From Alphaproteobacteria bacterium (GTDB lineage: Bacteria > Pseudomonadota > Alphaproteobacteria > SHVP01), in the NCBI GenBank assembly GCA_009694165.1, contig SHVP01000014.1:1-38286 (forward strand): a stretch of DNA of 38,286 nt, given 5' to 3'. A program made the position numbers and the translations under genes. The number at the start of each line of letters is the position of its first letter. Within the stretch, counting starts at the first letter, position 1. Under the pieces are notes generated by a model that made no database searches, had not been told where the DNA came from, and worked only from the letters and a program-made list of their open reading frames with translations. Below are positions 15,974 through 25,176 of the stretch, piece by piece.

Positions 15974-16997
15974 ATGCACGAAGCAGCGGTGTCCACCGCC
16001 GCCGCCATCGCGGTGGGTCTTGCCGCACTGGCGGGTATGGACGCGTTCGTTGCCGCGTGCCGCGGCGTGGTTGGCGGCGTCGATCACCTCGATCGCTGCC
16101 CTGGCCGGTCTGATTCGTGGCTGGGATACCATGGCGGCGTTGCTGACAATCGGCCCGCTGGTCGTGCTGCCCGTTCTTTGGCGGGCCGCCATATTTGCCC
16201 GACGCCGCGAAAAGATCCCGTTCGCTGCCGGCGTCGTGCCCCTCCTCGCCGCTGCGGCCATCGCCGCCGTCCTCGCGACCAGATTGTCGTCCCTCCCCGA
16301 ATTCGGAGCGGCGACCGCCCCGGCGCACCAACACATTGCCCCGCGCTACTGGCGCGATAGGCCGGTCGAGACTGGCGCCGCCAACATGATTGCGGCCGTG
16401 CTGGGGACCTATCGATCCTTCGACCTGATTGCGCTGGGCTCGGTGATCCTGGTGGCGGCGATCACGGCCGCGGTCGTCGCCGTCCCCGTCCATGTCCCCG
16501 CTGACCGTCGTCAACCTCGCGCCGAGCCGTCGGCCAGCTGGCCATCCCGCTGGGTGCGCCTGCGCGAGACCGTCGAGCAGGCGCTGGGCGGCGAACGATT
16601 GTCGGCGCCAATGCGGCGGGCGGCCGCGATCATCGCGGCCCTGTCCCTGGGCGCCGCGGTGTTGTTGATCTGGTTCGATGTCGATTAAGCGGGTGGGCCG
16701 GTTCCAGCGGGAGTCATGTTCGGGCTCGCTGTCGTCCTCCGCCGGACGGCGTTGGGCCCGCGGAACGGCGAACCGCGTTGGCCGGCCATGGCGACGGCCT
16801 TGGCCCTGATGGGCGTTCTGGTGATCGCGCTGGCGCCGCTCGCTTGGCAGGGCGATGTCCTCGATTTCGGCGTTTTCGGCCGCGACTTCGGCGACGGACA
16901 GCGGCTTGGCATCCGTCTGCTTGGGGCGCTGCTGGGCCTTGGACTGGGCAGCCTCATCGCCGCCAGTCTTGCCGCCAGCGCCAGCGAATCGTCGTGA
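15974..16997 (+). pseudogene. Mrp/Mbh antiporter-like E/B-type membrane subunit, interrupted
   Basis: ATG 15974 (GGGGG upstream) begins a hydrophobic MHEAAVSTAAAIAVGLAALAG. The protein-like text moves to another frame near 16045 and runs as membrane helices. From about 16340 it contains HIAPRYWRDRPVETGAANMI and LGTYRSFDLIALGSVIL, the loop typical of the MrpA C-terminus/MbhE. A TAA at 16686-16688 interrupts it. The same frame resumes as AGGPVPAGVMFGLAVV, matching the Gly-rich PGGGF loop of MnhB, and ends with two more helices. A fused MbhE-MnhB-like subunit is therefore broken by one frameshift and one in-frame stop. In an intact complex these subunits form part of the ion-translocating membrane arm. 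Confidence 0.65.
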
Positions 16998-17386
16998 CGG
17001 CCCATGCCGCGCTCTCCACGCTGCTGAACCTCGCGATCGCGGCGCTGTTCGGCCTCGGCGTCGCCGCCCTGATCACGCGCGGCAATCTGCTCAAGAAGTT
17101 GATCGGCCTGGTGATCCTGCAGGCCTCAACCTGGATGCTGCTGATCGGCCTCGCCGACGCCAACCCGTCGGCGGCGATCAACCCGCTTCCGTTCGCCATC
17201 GCCAGCGTCGCCGTCTTGCTCGGGCTGATCTGGCTGATCGTCGGAGGCGCCGTCGTCCTGCGCCTACGGGCGGCGGCCGACAGCGTTGAAGACGACGAGC
17301 TGACGTCCTTCGAAATCAAGCGACGATGGCTCACCTTCCGGTCTTTGCGGTCTTTTGCCCGTTTGTGGGCGCCGCGCTCTGCCTGA
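16994..17386 (+). CDS. MnhC/NuoK-like membrane subunit
   Basis: GTG 16994 overlaps the preceding stop (GTGA). The 130-residue product has three helices, with GNLLKKLIGLVILQASTWMLLIGLAD corresponding to the NuoK/MnhC signature (NLIKKLIGL) and NPLPFAIASVAVLLG to the family's NPLPQALVLTAIV. The acidic SVEDDELTSFE near the end also fits MnhC. The tail after residue 110 reads into the next gene by 61 bases, longer than normal. The natural stop may have been lost. The function would be the K-like subunit of a cation/proton antiporter or related complex, but its neighbours are damaged. Confidence 0.7.
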   Translation: MTAHAALSTLLNLAIAALFGLGVAALITRGNLLKKLIGLVILQASTWMLLIGLADANPSAAINPLPFAIASVAVLLGLIWLIVGGAVVLRLRAAADSVEDDELTSFEIKRRWLTFRSLRSFARLWAPRSA

Positions 17387-19016
17387 TCATCCCGGCCGGC
17401 GCCCGCGCCATCGCAACGGCCTTTGTCTGGATCATGGTTGGTCTGGCGCTGATCTTTCTGCTGCAAGCGATCAACTCCGGTGGCAGGAGCTACGCCCTCG
17501 GCGGCTGGATCACACCGTCGGGCATCGCCCTCCGCAGTGACAGCCTCAGCGCGATTACCTTGCTCGGAACGGCCGTGGTCGCCGCCGCCGTTCCGCTCCT
17601 GGCGCACCCGGCGCTGCGATCCACGCGACGTTCGTTGCCGGCGCTCACCTTTGCCGCGACGCTCGGGCTCCTGGGCGGCGCCACCGGCACGCTTCTAAGC
17701 GGTGATCTGCTCACGCTTGCCATCTTCTTCGAGACCGTAACGGTCGCTGCTTGCGCCCTCATCGCCGCGGGACAGACCCGCCGGGCGCTCGCCAGTGCGT
17801 TTCACGTTGTCGTCGCCCAGTCGACCGGGACCGCCCTCGTCTTGATGGGCATTGCCCTCATCTACGCTGCCGGCGGTTCGCTGGACATCCTCGACCTTGC
17901 CGGGCAACTGAACGATTCGCCGGGGCGTTCCGTCGCCCTCGGCAGTACGTTCGTTGTCCTCGGCTTTGTCACCAAGCTGGCCCTCTGCCCGGCGCATTGG
18001 TGGATGACACGCATCTACTGTGAAGCGCCCTTCGGCGCCACGGTGCTGCCGGAGCGGCAACCGTCTTCTACGCCGGCTTTTATGGCGTGCTCGAAAGCGA
18101 CGTCCGACGGCTGTTGACCCTTGGAGTGGCGCACAGCGCAGGCATTGTTCTGATGGTCGCGGGATTGGGGGGCCCGGCGTCGATCAACGCCGCGCTCTTG
18201 CTGGCCGTGGTCTCGACCGTCGCGCTGGTCCTGCAGGCGACGGCAACCGGCACGGCAGTGTACCTGAGCGGCGAGCTACAAGCCGCCCGCCTCGGCGGAT
18301 TGGCGGTCAGCATGCCCCTGACTGCGACGGCTTCGGTGCTGGCCGCAGCCTCCTCGATGTTCGTTCCCCTGACCGGCGGCTATGCCGCCTTTGCGCTCGC
18401 GACCGACGCGGCGCGCGACGAAGCGCCGGTGGAGATCTGGTTGATGCTATGGGTCGCGGCGGCGATCGGCTGCCTGCATGTCGGCCTGCGCTGCAGCTGG
18501 CTCGTCTTCTTCGGCAGGGACAGCGGCTTGCGACCGCCCGATCCGCCGGCATCGATGCGCTGGGCGATGACGGGAGTCGGGTTTCTTCTGCTGGCTCTCG
18601 GCCTCTATCCGCCCTTGACCTATTTGCTCGGGCCTTACGCGGTCGCGGTCGATGCGTTCAGTCCGTCTCTCTTGCTGACGCAGGGACAAGTGATCGTCTT
18701 CGCCGTGCTGGCGTTCTTCTTGTCGTTGCCCTTGCAACCCTCGGCGGCGGTCCGCCATTGGGATGTCGACTGGCTGTGGCGCCGGCTGCTGCCGGCGAGC
18801 GCCGGATGGGCCATGCGCCTGGCTGCATCCCTCAACCAGAACGCCGGCGGCCGCCTGCGCGGGTGGTTGCGCCGGGCGGCGGAGCAGGTGCTGGTTTGGC
18901 TGAAGAGTCGGGCCCGCATGGGTGCGGGGCGCACGTTGTCGCACCGGCTGTCGCTGGTCGCCCTGGCGCTGCTGCTCGCCTTGGCGCTTAGCGTTTTCTA
19001 TGCGTCGCCGAGATAG
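17326..19016 (+). pseudogene. MnhD/NuoN-like proton-channel subunit, frameshifted
   Basis: From ATG 17326 the text is a polytopic membrane protein of the NuoN/MnhD type: GWITPSGIALRSDSLSAI, GDLLTLAIFFE, QSTGTALVLMGIALIYAAGG, and FVTKLALCPAHWWM with the helix-7 Lys-type region. Near 18045-18053 the frame shifts by one lost base. The other frame continues AGAATVFYAGFYGVLESDVRRLLTLGVAHSAGIVLM and several further helices to 19016. The joined protein would be about 560 residues with roughly 14 helices. As it stands a truncated protein of about 263 residues would be made. The usual WLPDAH motif reads WWMTRIY, so even the intact form was divergent. Confidence 0.7.
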
Positions 19017-19861
19017 AACGCCTGGTCGGGAAGCGGCCCCCGAAACAAATCCGGCGAAACCCCGGCGAGGACGTCCAGAAACGCCTCGATCTCGGGCCTC
19101 GCCTCCCGACCGCTAAGGGCCGACCACGTCGTGGCGCGGATTGCCGCTTCGACCACCGCCGCATCGACGGCCAGCAGGCCGGCGCCCACATTGGCCGCCG
19201 CGGCTGGTGATTCGCGGAGAAAGGCCAAGGCATCATCGGCGGCTGCGGAAAAATCGCGCGCTCGACCGAGCCAGCGTCGATGCAACAGCGTCGCCGCCTG
19301 CGGAAAGCGCGCGCGGCCACCGATGATCCGGCCCCATTCGGTCTGCAAGTCAAGGAGTCGGATAGCTCCCTGCCGGATCGCCGCGCTCGCCTGCGGTTCG
19401 GGAAGGACTGCGGCATCGACTTCTCCCGTCCCAAGCGCCGAGGCCGCGGCGGCATAGGAATCGACATAGCGAACGCTCAGCTGGGGAACGGGGATCGTGC
19501 CGCGCGCGAGGAGAACGTGGAAGATGGTGTCGGGCATATTGCCCGGCAGCGGAATAGCCAAGCGCGCTCCTGCCAAGCCTCCCCAGCCGGCGCGGCCTTG
19601 CCGACGACCGACGACGTGCAGGATGCCCCACATATGGACGCCGAGGAGTCGATAGGGTCGTTCTTCGAGGTAGAACTTCGCGGCGAGGTTGGTGGGAACG
19701 ATGCACAGATCGACCGTGCCCCGGTCGATCGCCTGGCGCATGGCGCCGGTGTCGTCCCAACAGGCAAACTCGGTCGGCGCGATTGCCTGCAACCGCGCAT
19801 CGGTGGCCGCGCGCGCCAGCACGATGGCGGGCGGGACCCTCAGGGCGCGAACGACTATTAG
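18998..19861 (-). CDS. NMT1/SsuA-like periplasmic-binding-fold protein, start unresolved
   Basis: About 285 residues of a type II periplasmic-binding fold. PPAIVLARAATDARLQAIAP leads to the first lobe. WDDTGAMRQAIDRGTVDLCIVPTNLAAKFY, LLGVHMWGILHVVG, LPGNMPDTIFHVLLARG and GEVDAAVLPEPQASAAI are the usual landmarks of ABC-type nitrate/sulfonate/thiamine-precursor binding proteins. No signal peptide and no standard start codon stands at the obvious N-terminus. The frame reads CTA-ATA-GTC there; GTG at 19822 is the first common start but would cut the first strand. No permease or ATPase gene adjoins. The stop overlaps the end of the antiporter-like gene by 19 bases, tail to tail. Confidence 0.75.
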   Translation of the reverse strand, partial: LIVVRALRVPPAIVLARAATDARLQAIAPTEFACWDDTGAMRQAIDRGTVDLCIVPTNLAAKFYLEERPYRLLGVHMWGILHVVGRRQGRAGWGGLAGARLAIPLPGNMPDTIFHVLLARGTIPVPQLSVRYVDSYAAAASALGTGEVDAAVLPEPQASAAIRQGAIRLLDLQTEWGRIIGGRARFPQAATLLHRRWLGRARDFSAAADDALAFLRESPAAAANVGAGLLAVDAAVVEAAIRATTWSALSGREARPEIEAFLDVLAGVSPDLFRGPLPDQAFYLGDA

Positions 19862-19901
19862 TCCAGGCGGTGTGCCCGGCTGGTGTGGATGATCGGCGGG
19901 A

Positions 19902-20540
19902 CTAGGAATCGCGCCGGGACTTTGCCGGCCGTGCCGTTGCCGACCATGAATTGCCCGACGGCGCCGACGACGACAGCCGCGAGATGCCGGGCACCCACTT
20001 TTTCGCCCGCTTGCCGGTCGGCGTCCAGTATTCCTGTTCCTTGACCTTGCGATCGGCCCCGGCACCAGCCCGTTCGTTCATCGGCAGGACGCCGCCGCCG
20101 CCGCCATAGGCGGAGAACATGAGTTTGACCGGAATCTCCTGCAGCGAACCGCGGTTCAAGACTTGCCGCCAGACGTTGTCGCGGCCGACGATGGCGTCGA
20201 GCTGCTTGGTCGTCTTCTTGCCGTAGCGAGCCCAGATTTCGTGGAGATAGGTTTCGATGGCGAAGCTCGGCATCGCCCCTTTGGTTTCGAAGTAGCCGTG
20301 CTCGTAGAGCTGATAGATGTTGGGATCGAGCGGGCCCGCTTCGGTGGCGAGGAAAGTGGCAGGCATCACCTTCTGGCTATCGTGCTCGGCGGCGTAATGC
20401 GCCTGGGCGAGATAGAGAAGGAAGTGCAACTTGCGCTGGGAAAGCGGCTCACCAGCTGAATCGCTGCGCGTCTGAAACCAGTAAGCGATGTCGAGCGTCG
20501 AACGGGCGGCAGGCGGTTGACGTTTCACGGCGGCTCTCAT
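19902..20540 (-). CDS. Panacea (DUF4065/SocA-like) domain protein
   Basis: From ATG 20540, 212 residues; longer starts (TTG 20663) are open. The domain begins LDIAYWFQTR, then PLSQRKLHFLLYLAQAHYAAE, the helix pair that defines the Panacea fold. ATEAGPLDPNIYQLYEHGYF matches the family's A-x-x-x-GPV/xxxY region. The C-terminal third is basic and low in complexity. Panacea-domain proteins act as antitoxins (hyperpromiscuous neutralising domain) or as proteolytic adaptors such as SocA. No obvious toxin gene adjoins; the neighbour upstream is coxG, read divergently. The function here is open. Confidence 0.8.
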   Translation of the reverse strand: MRAAVKRQPPAARSTLDIAYWFQTRSDSAGEPLSQRKLHFLLYLAQAHYAAEHDSQKVMPATFLATEAGPLDPNIYQLYEHGYFETKGAMPSFAIETYLHEIWARYGKKTTKQLDAIVGRDNVWRQVLNRGSLQEIPVKLMFSAYGGGGGVLPMNERAGAGADRKVKEQEYWTPTGKRAKKWVPGISRLSSSAPSGNSWSATARPAKSRRDS

Positions 20541-20658
20541 CGGCTTGGTCGCGGAACCGTCGACCAGTCTAAGGGCTGGCACTCTATTCGCAACGGTCAG
20601 TTGGCTTTCGTCAGGCACGGCTTGCCCTCCCAGGGTTGTGTCAGTAGGTTGCGCGCCA

Positions 20659-20675
20659 ACCAATGAACGATTGGT
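20659..20675. promoter_or_regulatory. Palindrome ACCAAT-N5-ATTGGT, candidate operator
   Basis: A perfect 6-bp inverted repeat with a 5-base spacer lies in the 152-base divergent region, 17 bases before the coxG ATG. A second, shorter pair (GGTTG at 20647-20651 and CAACC at 20657-20661) overlaps its left arm. Position and symmetry suggest a repressor or activator site for the cox cluster. No regulator gene is in the window. Confidence 0.45.
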
Positions 20676-20692
20676 GAATCGCAGGAAAAACC

Positions 20693-21316
20693 ATGGAAAT
20701 GAGCGGGGAATACCGGATTGCGGCCGCCAAAAGCGTCGTTTGGACGGCTTTGAACGACCCCGAGGTCCTCAAGGCCTGCATCCCGGGATGCGAGACGGTC
20801 GACAAGATCTCGGACACCGAGTTCACCGCAACCGTCACCGCACGGGTTGGCCCTGTCGCCGCCAAGTTTAAGGGCAAGGTGACCCTGTCCGACCTCGATC
20901 CGCCGAACGGCTACACGATCAGTGGTGAAGGCCAGGGCGGCGCCGTCGGCTTCGGCAAGGGCGGCGCCAAGGTCAGTTTGGTCGAGGATGGCGGGGCCAC
21001 GCTGTTGCGCTACGAGGCAAAGGCACAGGTCGGCGGCAAGCTGGCGCAGATCGGCGCCAGGCTGATCGACGGCGCCGCCAAGAAAATGGCAGACGACTTC
21101 TTCGCCGGGTTCGCCGCGCGGGTCACCGCGAGCGCAGCGGCGACCGCGGCTGAGCCCGCGGTCGCCACGAGCGACCAATCGATAGCGCCCGCCCCCGGCA
21201 CCGGGGCTGGGCGGATAGCGACCGCCGCCGGCCCTAAGGGTCTCAGCCCACTCATCTGGGTGATCGGCCTCGTGGTCGCCGCGGCGGTGGTCCTGGTGAT
21301 CGTCACCGCGCTCTGA
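20693..21316 (+). CDS. coxG: CoxG-like SRPBCC protein, membrane-anchored
   Basis: A 207-residue protein. Residues 1-145 are the CoxG/CO dehydrogenase subunit G type of START/Bet v1-like fold: GEYRIAAAKSVVWTALNDPEVLKACIPGCE, TARVGPVAAKFKGKV, SGEGQGGAVGFGKGGAKVSL, KAQVGGKLAQIGARLIDG. A Pro/Ala-rich linker leads to a C-terminal transmembrane helix (LIWVIGLVVAAAVVLVIVTAL). CoxG is reported to recruit CO dehydrogenase to the membrane and to carry quinone. AGGA lies 8 bases before ATG 20693. It is the first gene of the cox cluster, 126 bases ahead of coxS. Confidence 0.92.
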   Translation: MEMSGEYRIAAAKSVVWTALNDPEVLKACIPGCETVDKISDTEFTATVTARVGPVAAKFKGKVTLSDLDPPNGYTISGEGQGGAVGFGKGGAKVSLVEDGGATLLRYEAKAQVGGKLAQIGARLIDGAAKKMADDFFAGFAARVTASAAATAAEPAVATSDQSIAPAPGTGAGRIATAAGPKGLSPLIWVIGLVVAAAVVLVIVTAL

Positions 21317-21442
21317 GGCGCGCCCGCGCAAAGCTTGACCTATTGGGCAGCTGCCTCGAAACTGCCCTCCTAGGCGGCTGGACTGACGCCGCTGGATGAA
21401 ACCGGAGCCCCGGACCACCGGGGCCACCCAAGGGGGGACCTC

Positions 21443-21895
21443 ATGAAGGTAGCGATGACCGTCAACGGCAATGCCGTGAGCGCCGACGTGGAGCCGCGGA
21501 CGTTGCTGGTCGAATACATCCGTGAACATCTCCGGCTGACCGGCACGCATGTCGGTTGCGACACCACCCAGTGCGGCGCCTGTACCGTCCATTTCAACGG
21601 CGAGGCGGTCAAGTCCTGCACTGTCCTGGCCGGGCAGTGCGAAGGGGCCCAGGTCGTCACCATCGAGGGACTCGCCAAGGACGGCAGGCTGCATCCGATG
21701 CAGGAGTCGTTCAAGGAGCACCACGGACTGCAGTGCGGCTTCTGCACTCCGGGCATGGTGATGGCGGCGATCGATATTCGCCGCCGCCACAAGAGCCCGA
21801 CCGAGGACACCGTGCGTCACGAGCTGGAAGGCAACATCTGCCGCTGTACCGGCTACCACAACATCGTCAAAGCGATCCTTCACGCGAAAATGTAG
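21443..21895 (+). CDS. coxS: CoxS-like [2Fe-2S] small subunit
   Basis: A 150-residue small subunit of a xanthine oxidase-family molybdenum hydroxylase. The plant-type cluster is held by Cys39, 44, 47 and 59 ([12 protein letters not shown] and a later C). The second, C-terminal four-helix cluster is held by Cys98, 101, 133 and 135 ([18 protein letters not shown]). It carries electrons from the Mo centre to FAD in CoxM. A G-rich ribosome-binding sequence precedes ATG. The stop is 27 bases ahead of coxL. The length is normal (about 150-165). Confidence 0.96.
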   Translation: MKVAMTVNGNAVSADVEPRTLLVEYIREHLRLTGTHVGCDTTQCGACTVHFNGEAVKSCTVLAGQCEGAQVVTIEGLAKDGRLHPMQESFKEHHGLQCGFCTPGMVMAAIDIRRRHKSPTEDTVRHELEGNICRCTGYHNIVKAILHAKM

Positions 21896-21922
21896 CGCCC
21901 ACGCCATCAAGGGAGGGCAGCC

Positions 21923-24289
21923 ATGGTCGAAACCGGGATTGGTGCCAGCGTCCGCCGCAAGGAAGACCAACGCTTCCTGACGGGGTCCGGCAGCTATGTC
22001 GACGACCTGAGTCGACCGCGGCAGACCCACGGCTATTTTCTGCGCTCGCCGCACGCGCACGCCCGCCTCAAGGCGATCGACACGAAAAAAGCGCTCAAGG
22101 CTCCGGGTGTGCTGGCGATCTTCACCGGCAAGGACGTCGCTGCGGCCAAGTTGGGTCACTTGTTTTGCGGCTGGACCATCACCGACCGGCACGGCCAGCC
22201 GATGAAGACGACGCCGCACCCCATTCTGGCGCTCGACACGGCCCGCTACGTGGGCGACCAGGTCGCGTTCGTCGTCGCCGAGACTCGTGACCAGGCGGCG
22301 GCGGCGGCCGAGCTGATCGCGGTCGATTACGAGCCGTTGCCCGCCGTCATCTCCTCCCGCGACGCCATCAAGAGCGGCGCACCGCAGGTCCACAAGGAGG
22401 TGCCCGGCAACCTGATCTACGATTGGGTGCTGGGCGACCAGGCGGCGACCGACGCCGCCTTCGCCAAAGCGCATCACATCACCAAAATCGATCTCGTCAA
22501 CAATCGGTTGATCCCCAACGCGATGGAGCCGCGCGCCTCGCTCGGCGAGTACGATCGCGGCACCGATCGATTCACCCTCTACACGACCAGCCAGAACCCG
22601 CACGTTCACCGGCTGGCCCTGTCAGCGTTCATCCAGATTGCGCCCGAGACCAAACTGCGGGTCGTGGCGCCCGACGTGGGCGGCGGCTTCGGTTCGAAGA
22701 TATTCATCTACGCCGAGGAATGCGTCGTGCTGTGGGCATCCAAGCTGGTCGGGCGTCCGGTCAAATGGACCGCCGATCGCTACGAGTCCTTCCAGTCCGA
22801 TGCGCATGGCCGCGATCACCGGACCCATGCCGAACTGGCGATCGACAAGAACGGCAAGTTCCTCGGCTTCCGCGTCCAGACGATCGCCAATCTCGGCGCC
22901 TATTTGTCGACCTTCTCCTCGGCGGTGCCGACCTACCTGTACGGCACCTTGCTGGCCGGGCAATACGCGACGCCCGCCATCTTCTGCGAGGTTAAAGGCG
23001 TGGTCACCCACACGACGCCGGTCGACGCCTATCGCGGCGCCGGGCGGCCGGAGGCGACCTACGTCGTCGAGCGCATCGTCGAAGAGGCGGCACGGGAACT
23101 GAAGATCGACCCGGCGGAACTGCGCCGCCGCAATTTCATACCCGCCGGCGCCTTCCCCTATCAGACGCCGGTCGCCCTGCAATACGACAGCGGCAACTAT
23201 GTGGGCGCCTTGGACAAGGCGCTGACCCTCGCCGACTATGCCGGCTTCGCCAAACGCAAGGCAGACGCGGCCAAGCGCGGCAAGCTGCGCGGTATCGGTT
23301 TTTCGAGCTACATCGAAGCCTGCGGCATCGCCCCCTCCCAGGTGGTCGGGTCGCTGGGCGCCGGTGTCGGCCTCTATGAGGCGGCCGGGGTGCGTTTCAA
23401 TGCGACCGGCGGCGTGACCGTCTTCACCGGCACCCACAGCCACGGCCAGGGCCACGAAACGACGTTCGCACAACTGGTGTCCGATCGCATGGGCGTGCCG
23501 ATCGAGCAGGTCGAGATCGTCCACGGCGACACCGACCGTATTCCCTTCGGCATGGGCACCTACGGCTCGCGCTCGCTGGCGGTCGGCGGCTCGGCCATCG
23601 ACAAGGCGATGGACAAGATCATCGCCAAGGGAAAGAAGATCGTCGCCCATCTGTTGGAAGCCGCCGAGGGCGATATCGAGTTCACCCGCGGCACCTTCAA
23701 GGTGACCGGCACCGACCGCAAAATGTCGATCGCCGAGGTCGCCTTCGCCGCCTATGTCCCGCACAAGCTGCCGACCGATCAGATCGAACCGGGGCTCGAC
23801 GAGACGGCCTTCTACGATCCGAAGAACTTCACCTTCCCCTTCGGCACCCATATCTGCGAAGTCGAGGTCGATCCCGACACCGGCCGCACCGAGATCATCC
23901 AGTTCACCGCCGTCGACGACTTCGGCAACGTCATCAATCCGATGATTGTTGCCGGACAGGTGCATGGTGGCATCGGCCAGGGCATCGGCCAGGCCCTGCT
24001 CGAGGCGTGCGTCTACGACGAAAAGACCGGGCAACTGCTGACCGGCTCAATGATGGATTACGCGCTGCCGCGGGCCGACGACGTCCCGAGCTACACGATT
24101 GGTCTCACCGTGACGCCATGCCCGCACAATCCGCTCGGGGCGAAGGGCTGCGGCGAAGCGGGGGCAATCGCGGCGCCGGCGGCGGTCATGAACGCCATCA
24201 CCCATGCGATCGGAACCAGCCTTGAGATGCCGGCGACGCCGGCGCGCGTCTGGCAAGCGCTACAAGAACGTGCGGCGAAGGCCGCCTGA
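21923..24289 (+). CDS. coxL: CoxL-like molybdopterin large subunit, form II
   Basis: A 788-residue large subunit that binds molybdopterin cytosine dinucleotide and oxidises the substrate. The active-site loop is AYRGAGR (residues 369-375), the form II signature; true form I CO dehydrogenase has AYxCSFR with the Cu-binding Cys, absent here. Mo-site segments GGGFGSK (about 253), [18 protein letters not shown] and the catalytic-Glu loop GCGEAG (about 742) are intact. Form II enzymes are well documented as related hydroxylases, and CO oxidation is uncertain for many. AGGGAGG precedes ATG 21923. It is followed 11 bases later by coxM. Confidence 0.95.
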   Translation: MVETGIGASVRRKEDQRFLTGSGSYVDDLSRPRQTHGYFLRSPHAHARLKAIDTKKALKAPGVLAIFTGKDVAAAKLGHLFCGWTITDRHGQPMKTTPHPILALDTARYVGDQVAFVVAETRDQAAAAAELIAVDYEPLPAVISSRDAIKSGAPQVHKEVPGNLIYDWVLGDQAATDAAFAKAHHITKIDLVNNRLIPNAMEPRASLGEYDRGTDRFTLYTTSQNPHVHRLALSAFIQIAPETKLRVVAPDVGGGFGSKIFIYAEECVVLWASKLVGRPVKWTADRYESFQSDAHGRDHRTHAELAIDKNGKFLGFRVQTIANLGAYLSTFSSAVPTYLYGTLLAGQYATPAIFCEVKGVVTHTTPVDAYRGAGRPEATYVVERIVEEAARELKIDPAELRRRNFIPAGAFPYQTPVALQYDSGNYVGALDKALTLADYAGFAKRKADAAKRGKLRGIGFSSYIEACGIAPSQVVGSLGAGVGLYEAAGVRFNATGGVTVFTGTHSHGQGHETTFAQLVSDRMGVPIEQVEIVHGDTDRIPFGMGTYGSRSLAVGGSAIDKAMDKIIAKGKKIVAHLLEAAEGDIEFTRGTFKVTGTDRKMSIAEVAFAAYVPHKLPTDQIEPGLDETAFYDPKNFTFPFGTHICEVEVDPDTGRTEIIQFTAVDDFGNVINPMIVAGQVHGGIGQGIGQALLEACVYDEKTGQLLTGSMMDYALPRADDVPSYTIGLTVTPCPHNPLGAKGCGEAGAIAAPAAVMNAITHAIGTSLEMPATPARVWQALQERAAKAA

Positions 24290-24300
24290 CGGGAGGAATC

Positions 24301-25098
24301 ATGTACGAGTTCGAGTATCACCGCGCCAAGAGCGTCGACGACGCCCTCACCAAACTGAAAAAAGCGTCGGACGGCAAATACATGGCCGGCGGCATGACGC
24401 TGATCCCAACGCTCAAGCTGCGTTTGGCGCAGCCATCCGACGTCATCGACCTCGCCGACCTGAAGGAGCTGCGGGGGATCAAGGTCGAAGGCGGCAAGGT
24501 CACCATCGGCGCGATGACGCGCCACTACGACGTCCACAGTTCGCCAGAGGTCAAAAAGGCGATCCCCGCCCTGTCGGCCTTGGCCGGCACGATCGGCGAC
24601 CCGATGGTGCGGCACCGCGGCACGATCGGCGGCTCGATCGCCAACTCCGACCCCTCGGCCGACTACCCGGCGGGCGTCCTGGCGCTCGGCGCCACCATCA
24701 AGACGAACAAGCGCGAGATCGCCGCCGATGCCTTCTTCAAGGGCCTGTTTGAAACGGCGCTCGAGCCGGGCGAACTCATCACCGCGGTGATCTTCCCGAT
24801 CCCGAAACGGGCGGGCTATCAGAAATTCCCGCAGCCGGCGTCACGGTACGCCATGGTCGGCGTCATGGTCGCCGAGACCGCGAGCGGCGTTCGCGTCGGC
24901 GTCACCGGCGCCGGCCCGTGCGCGTTCCGTTCGAAGGAACTCGAACAAGCGCTGGCGGCGAGTTTCACGCCTGATGCCGCGGCCAAGGTGAAGATTTCCG
25001 CAAAGGGCCTCAACTCCGACTTGCACGGCAGCGCCGAGTATCGCGCCCATCTCGTCACCGTCATGGCCAAGCGGGCGGTGGCAGCGGCCATCGCCTGA
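24301..25098 (+). CDS. coxM: CoxM-like FAD-binding medium subunit
   Basis: A 265-residue flavoprotein subunit of the hydroxylase. The FAD-binding loops AGGMTLIPTLKLRL (about 31-44) and the second GTIGGSIANSDPSADYPAG (about 103-121) are the family's AGGxS and TIGG motifs. The C-terminal CO-dehydrogenase flavoprotein domain (about 160-262) follows. It takes electrons from CoxS and passes them on, probably to the quinone pool. The S-L-M order supports the form II assignment. A strong terminator-like hairpin follows 22 bases after the stop. Confidence 0.95.
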   Translation: MYEFEYHRAKSVDDALTKLKKASDGKYMAGGMTLIPTLKLRLAQPSDVIDLADLKELRGIKVEGGKVTIGAMTRHYDVHSSPEVKKAIPALSALAGTIGDPMVRHRGTIGGSIANSDPSADYPAGVLALGATIKTNKREIAADAFFKGLFETALEPGELITAVIFPIPKRAGYQKFPQPASRYAMVGVMVAETASGVRVGVTGAGPCAFRSKELEQALAASFTPDAAAKVKISAKGLNSDLHGSAEYRAHLVTVMAKRAVAAAIA

Positions 25099-25120
25099 TC
25101 TGCCCGTCAGGATTCAGACT

Positions 25121-25150
25121 AACAAGGGGGGCGGTGCTCCCCTTGTTTTG
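25121..25150 (+). terminator. Intrinsic terminator between coxM and coxD
   Basis: AACAAGGGG (25121-25129) pairs perfectly with CCCCTTGTT (25139-25147) around a 9-base loop, ending in a T-rich TGTTTTGT. It sits in the 78-base gap between coxM and coxD and would cut down readthrough into the maturation genes. Confidence 0.8.
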
Positions 25151-25176
25151 TCAAAGGGACCCACTAGGGTACGCCC

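Noticed and set aside
22622..24034. Long minus-strand frame inside coxL
   Set aside because: Codon-composition shadow of coxL in GC-rich DNA; the product shows no recognisable domain.
20693..25098. True form I CO dehydrogenase
   Set aside because: CoxL has AYRGAGR instead of AYxCSFR, and the gene order is S-L-M. CO oxidation cannot be claimed from sequence.
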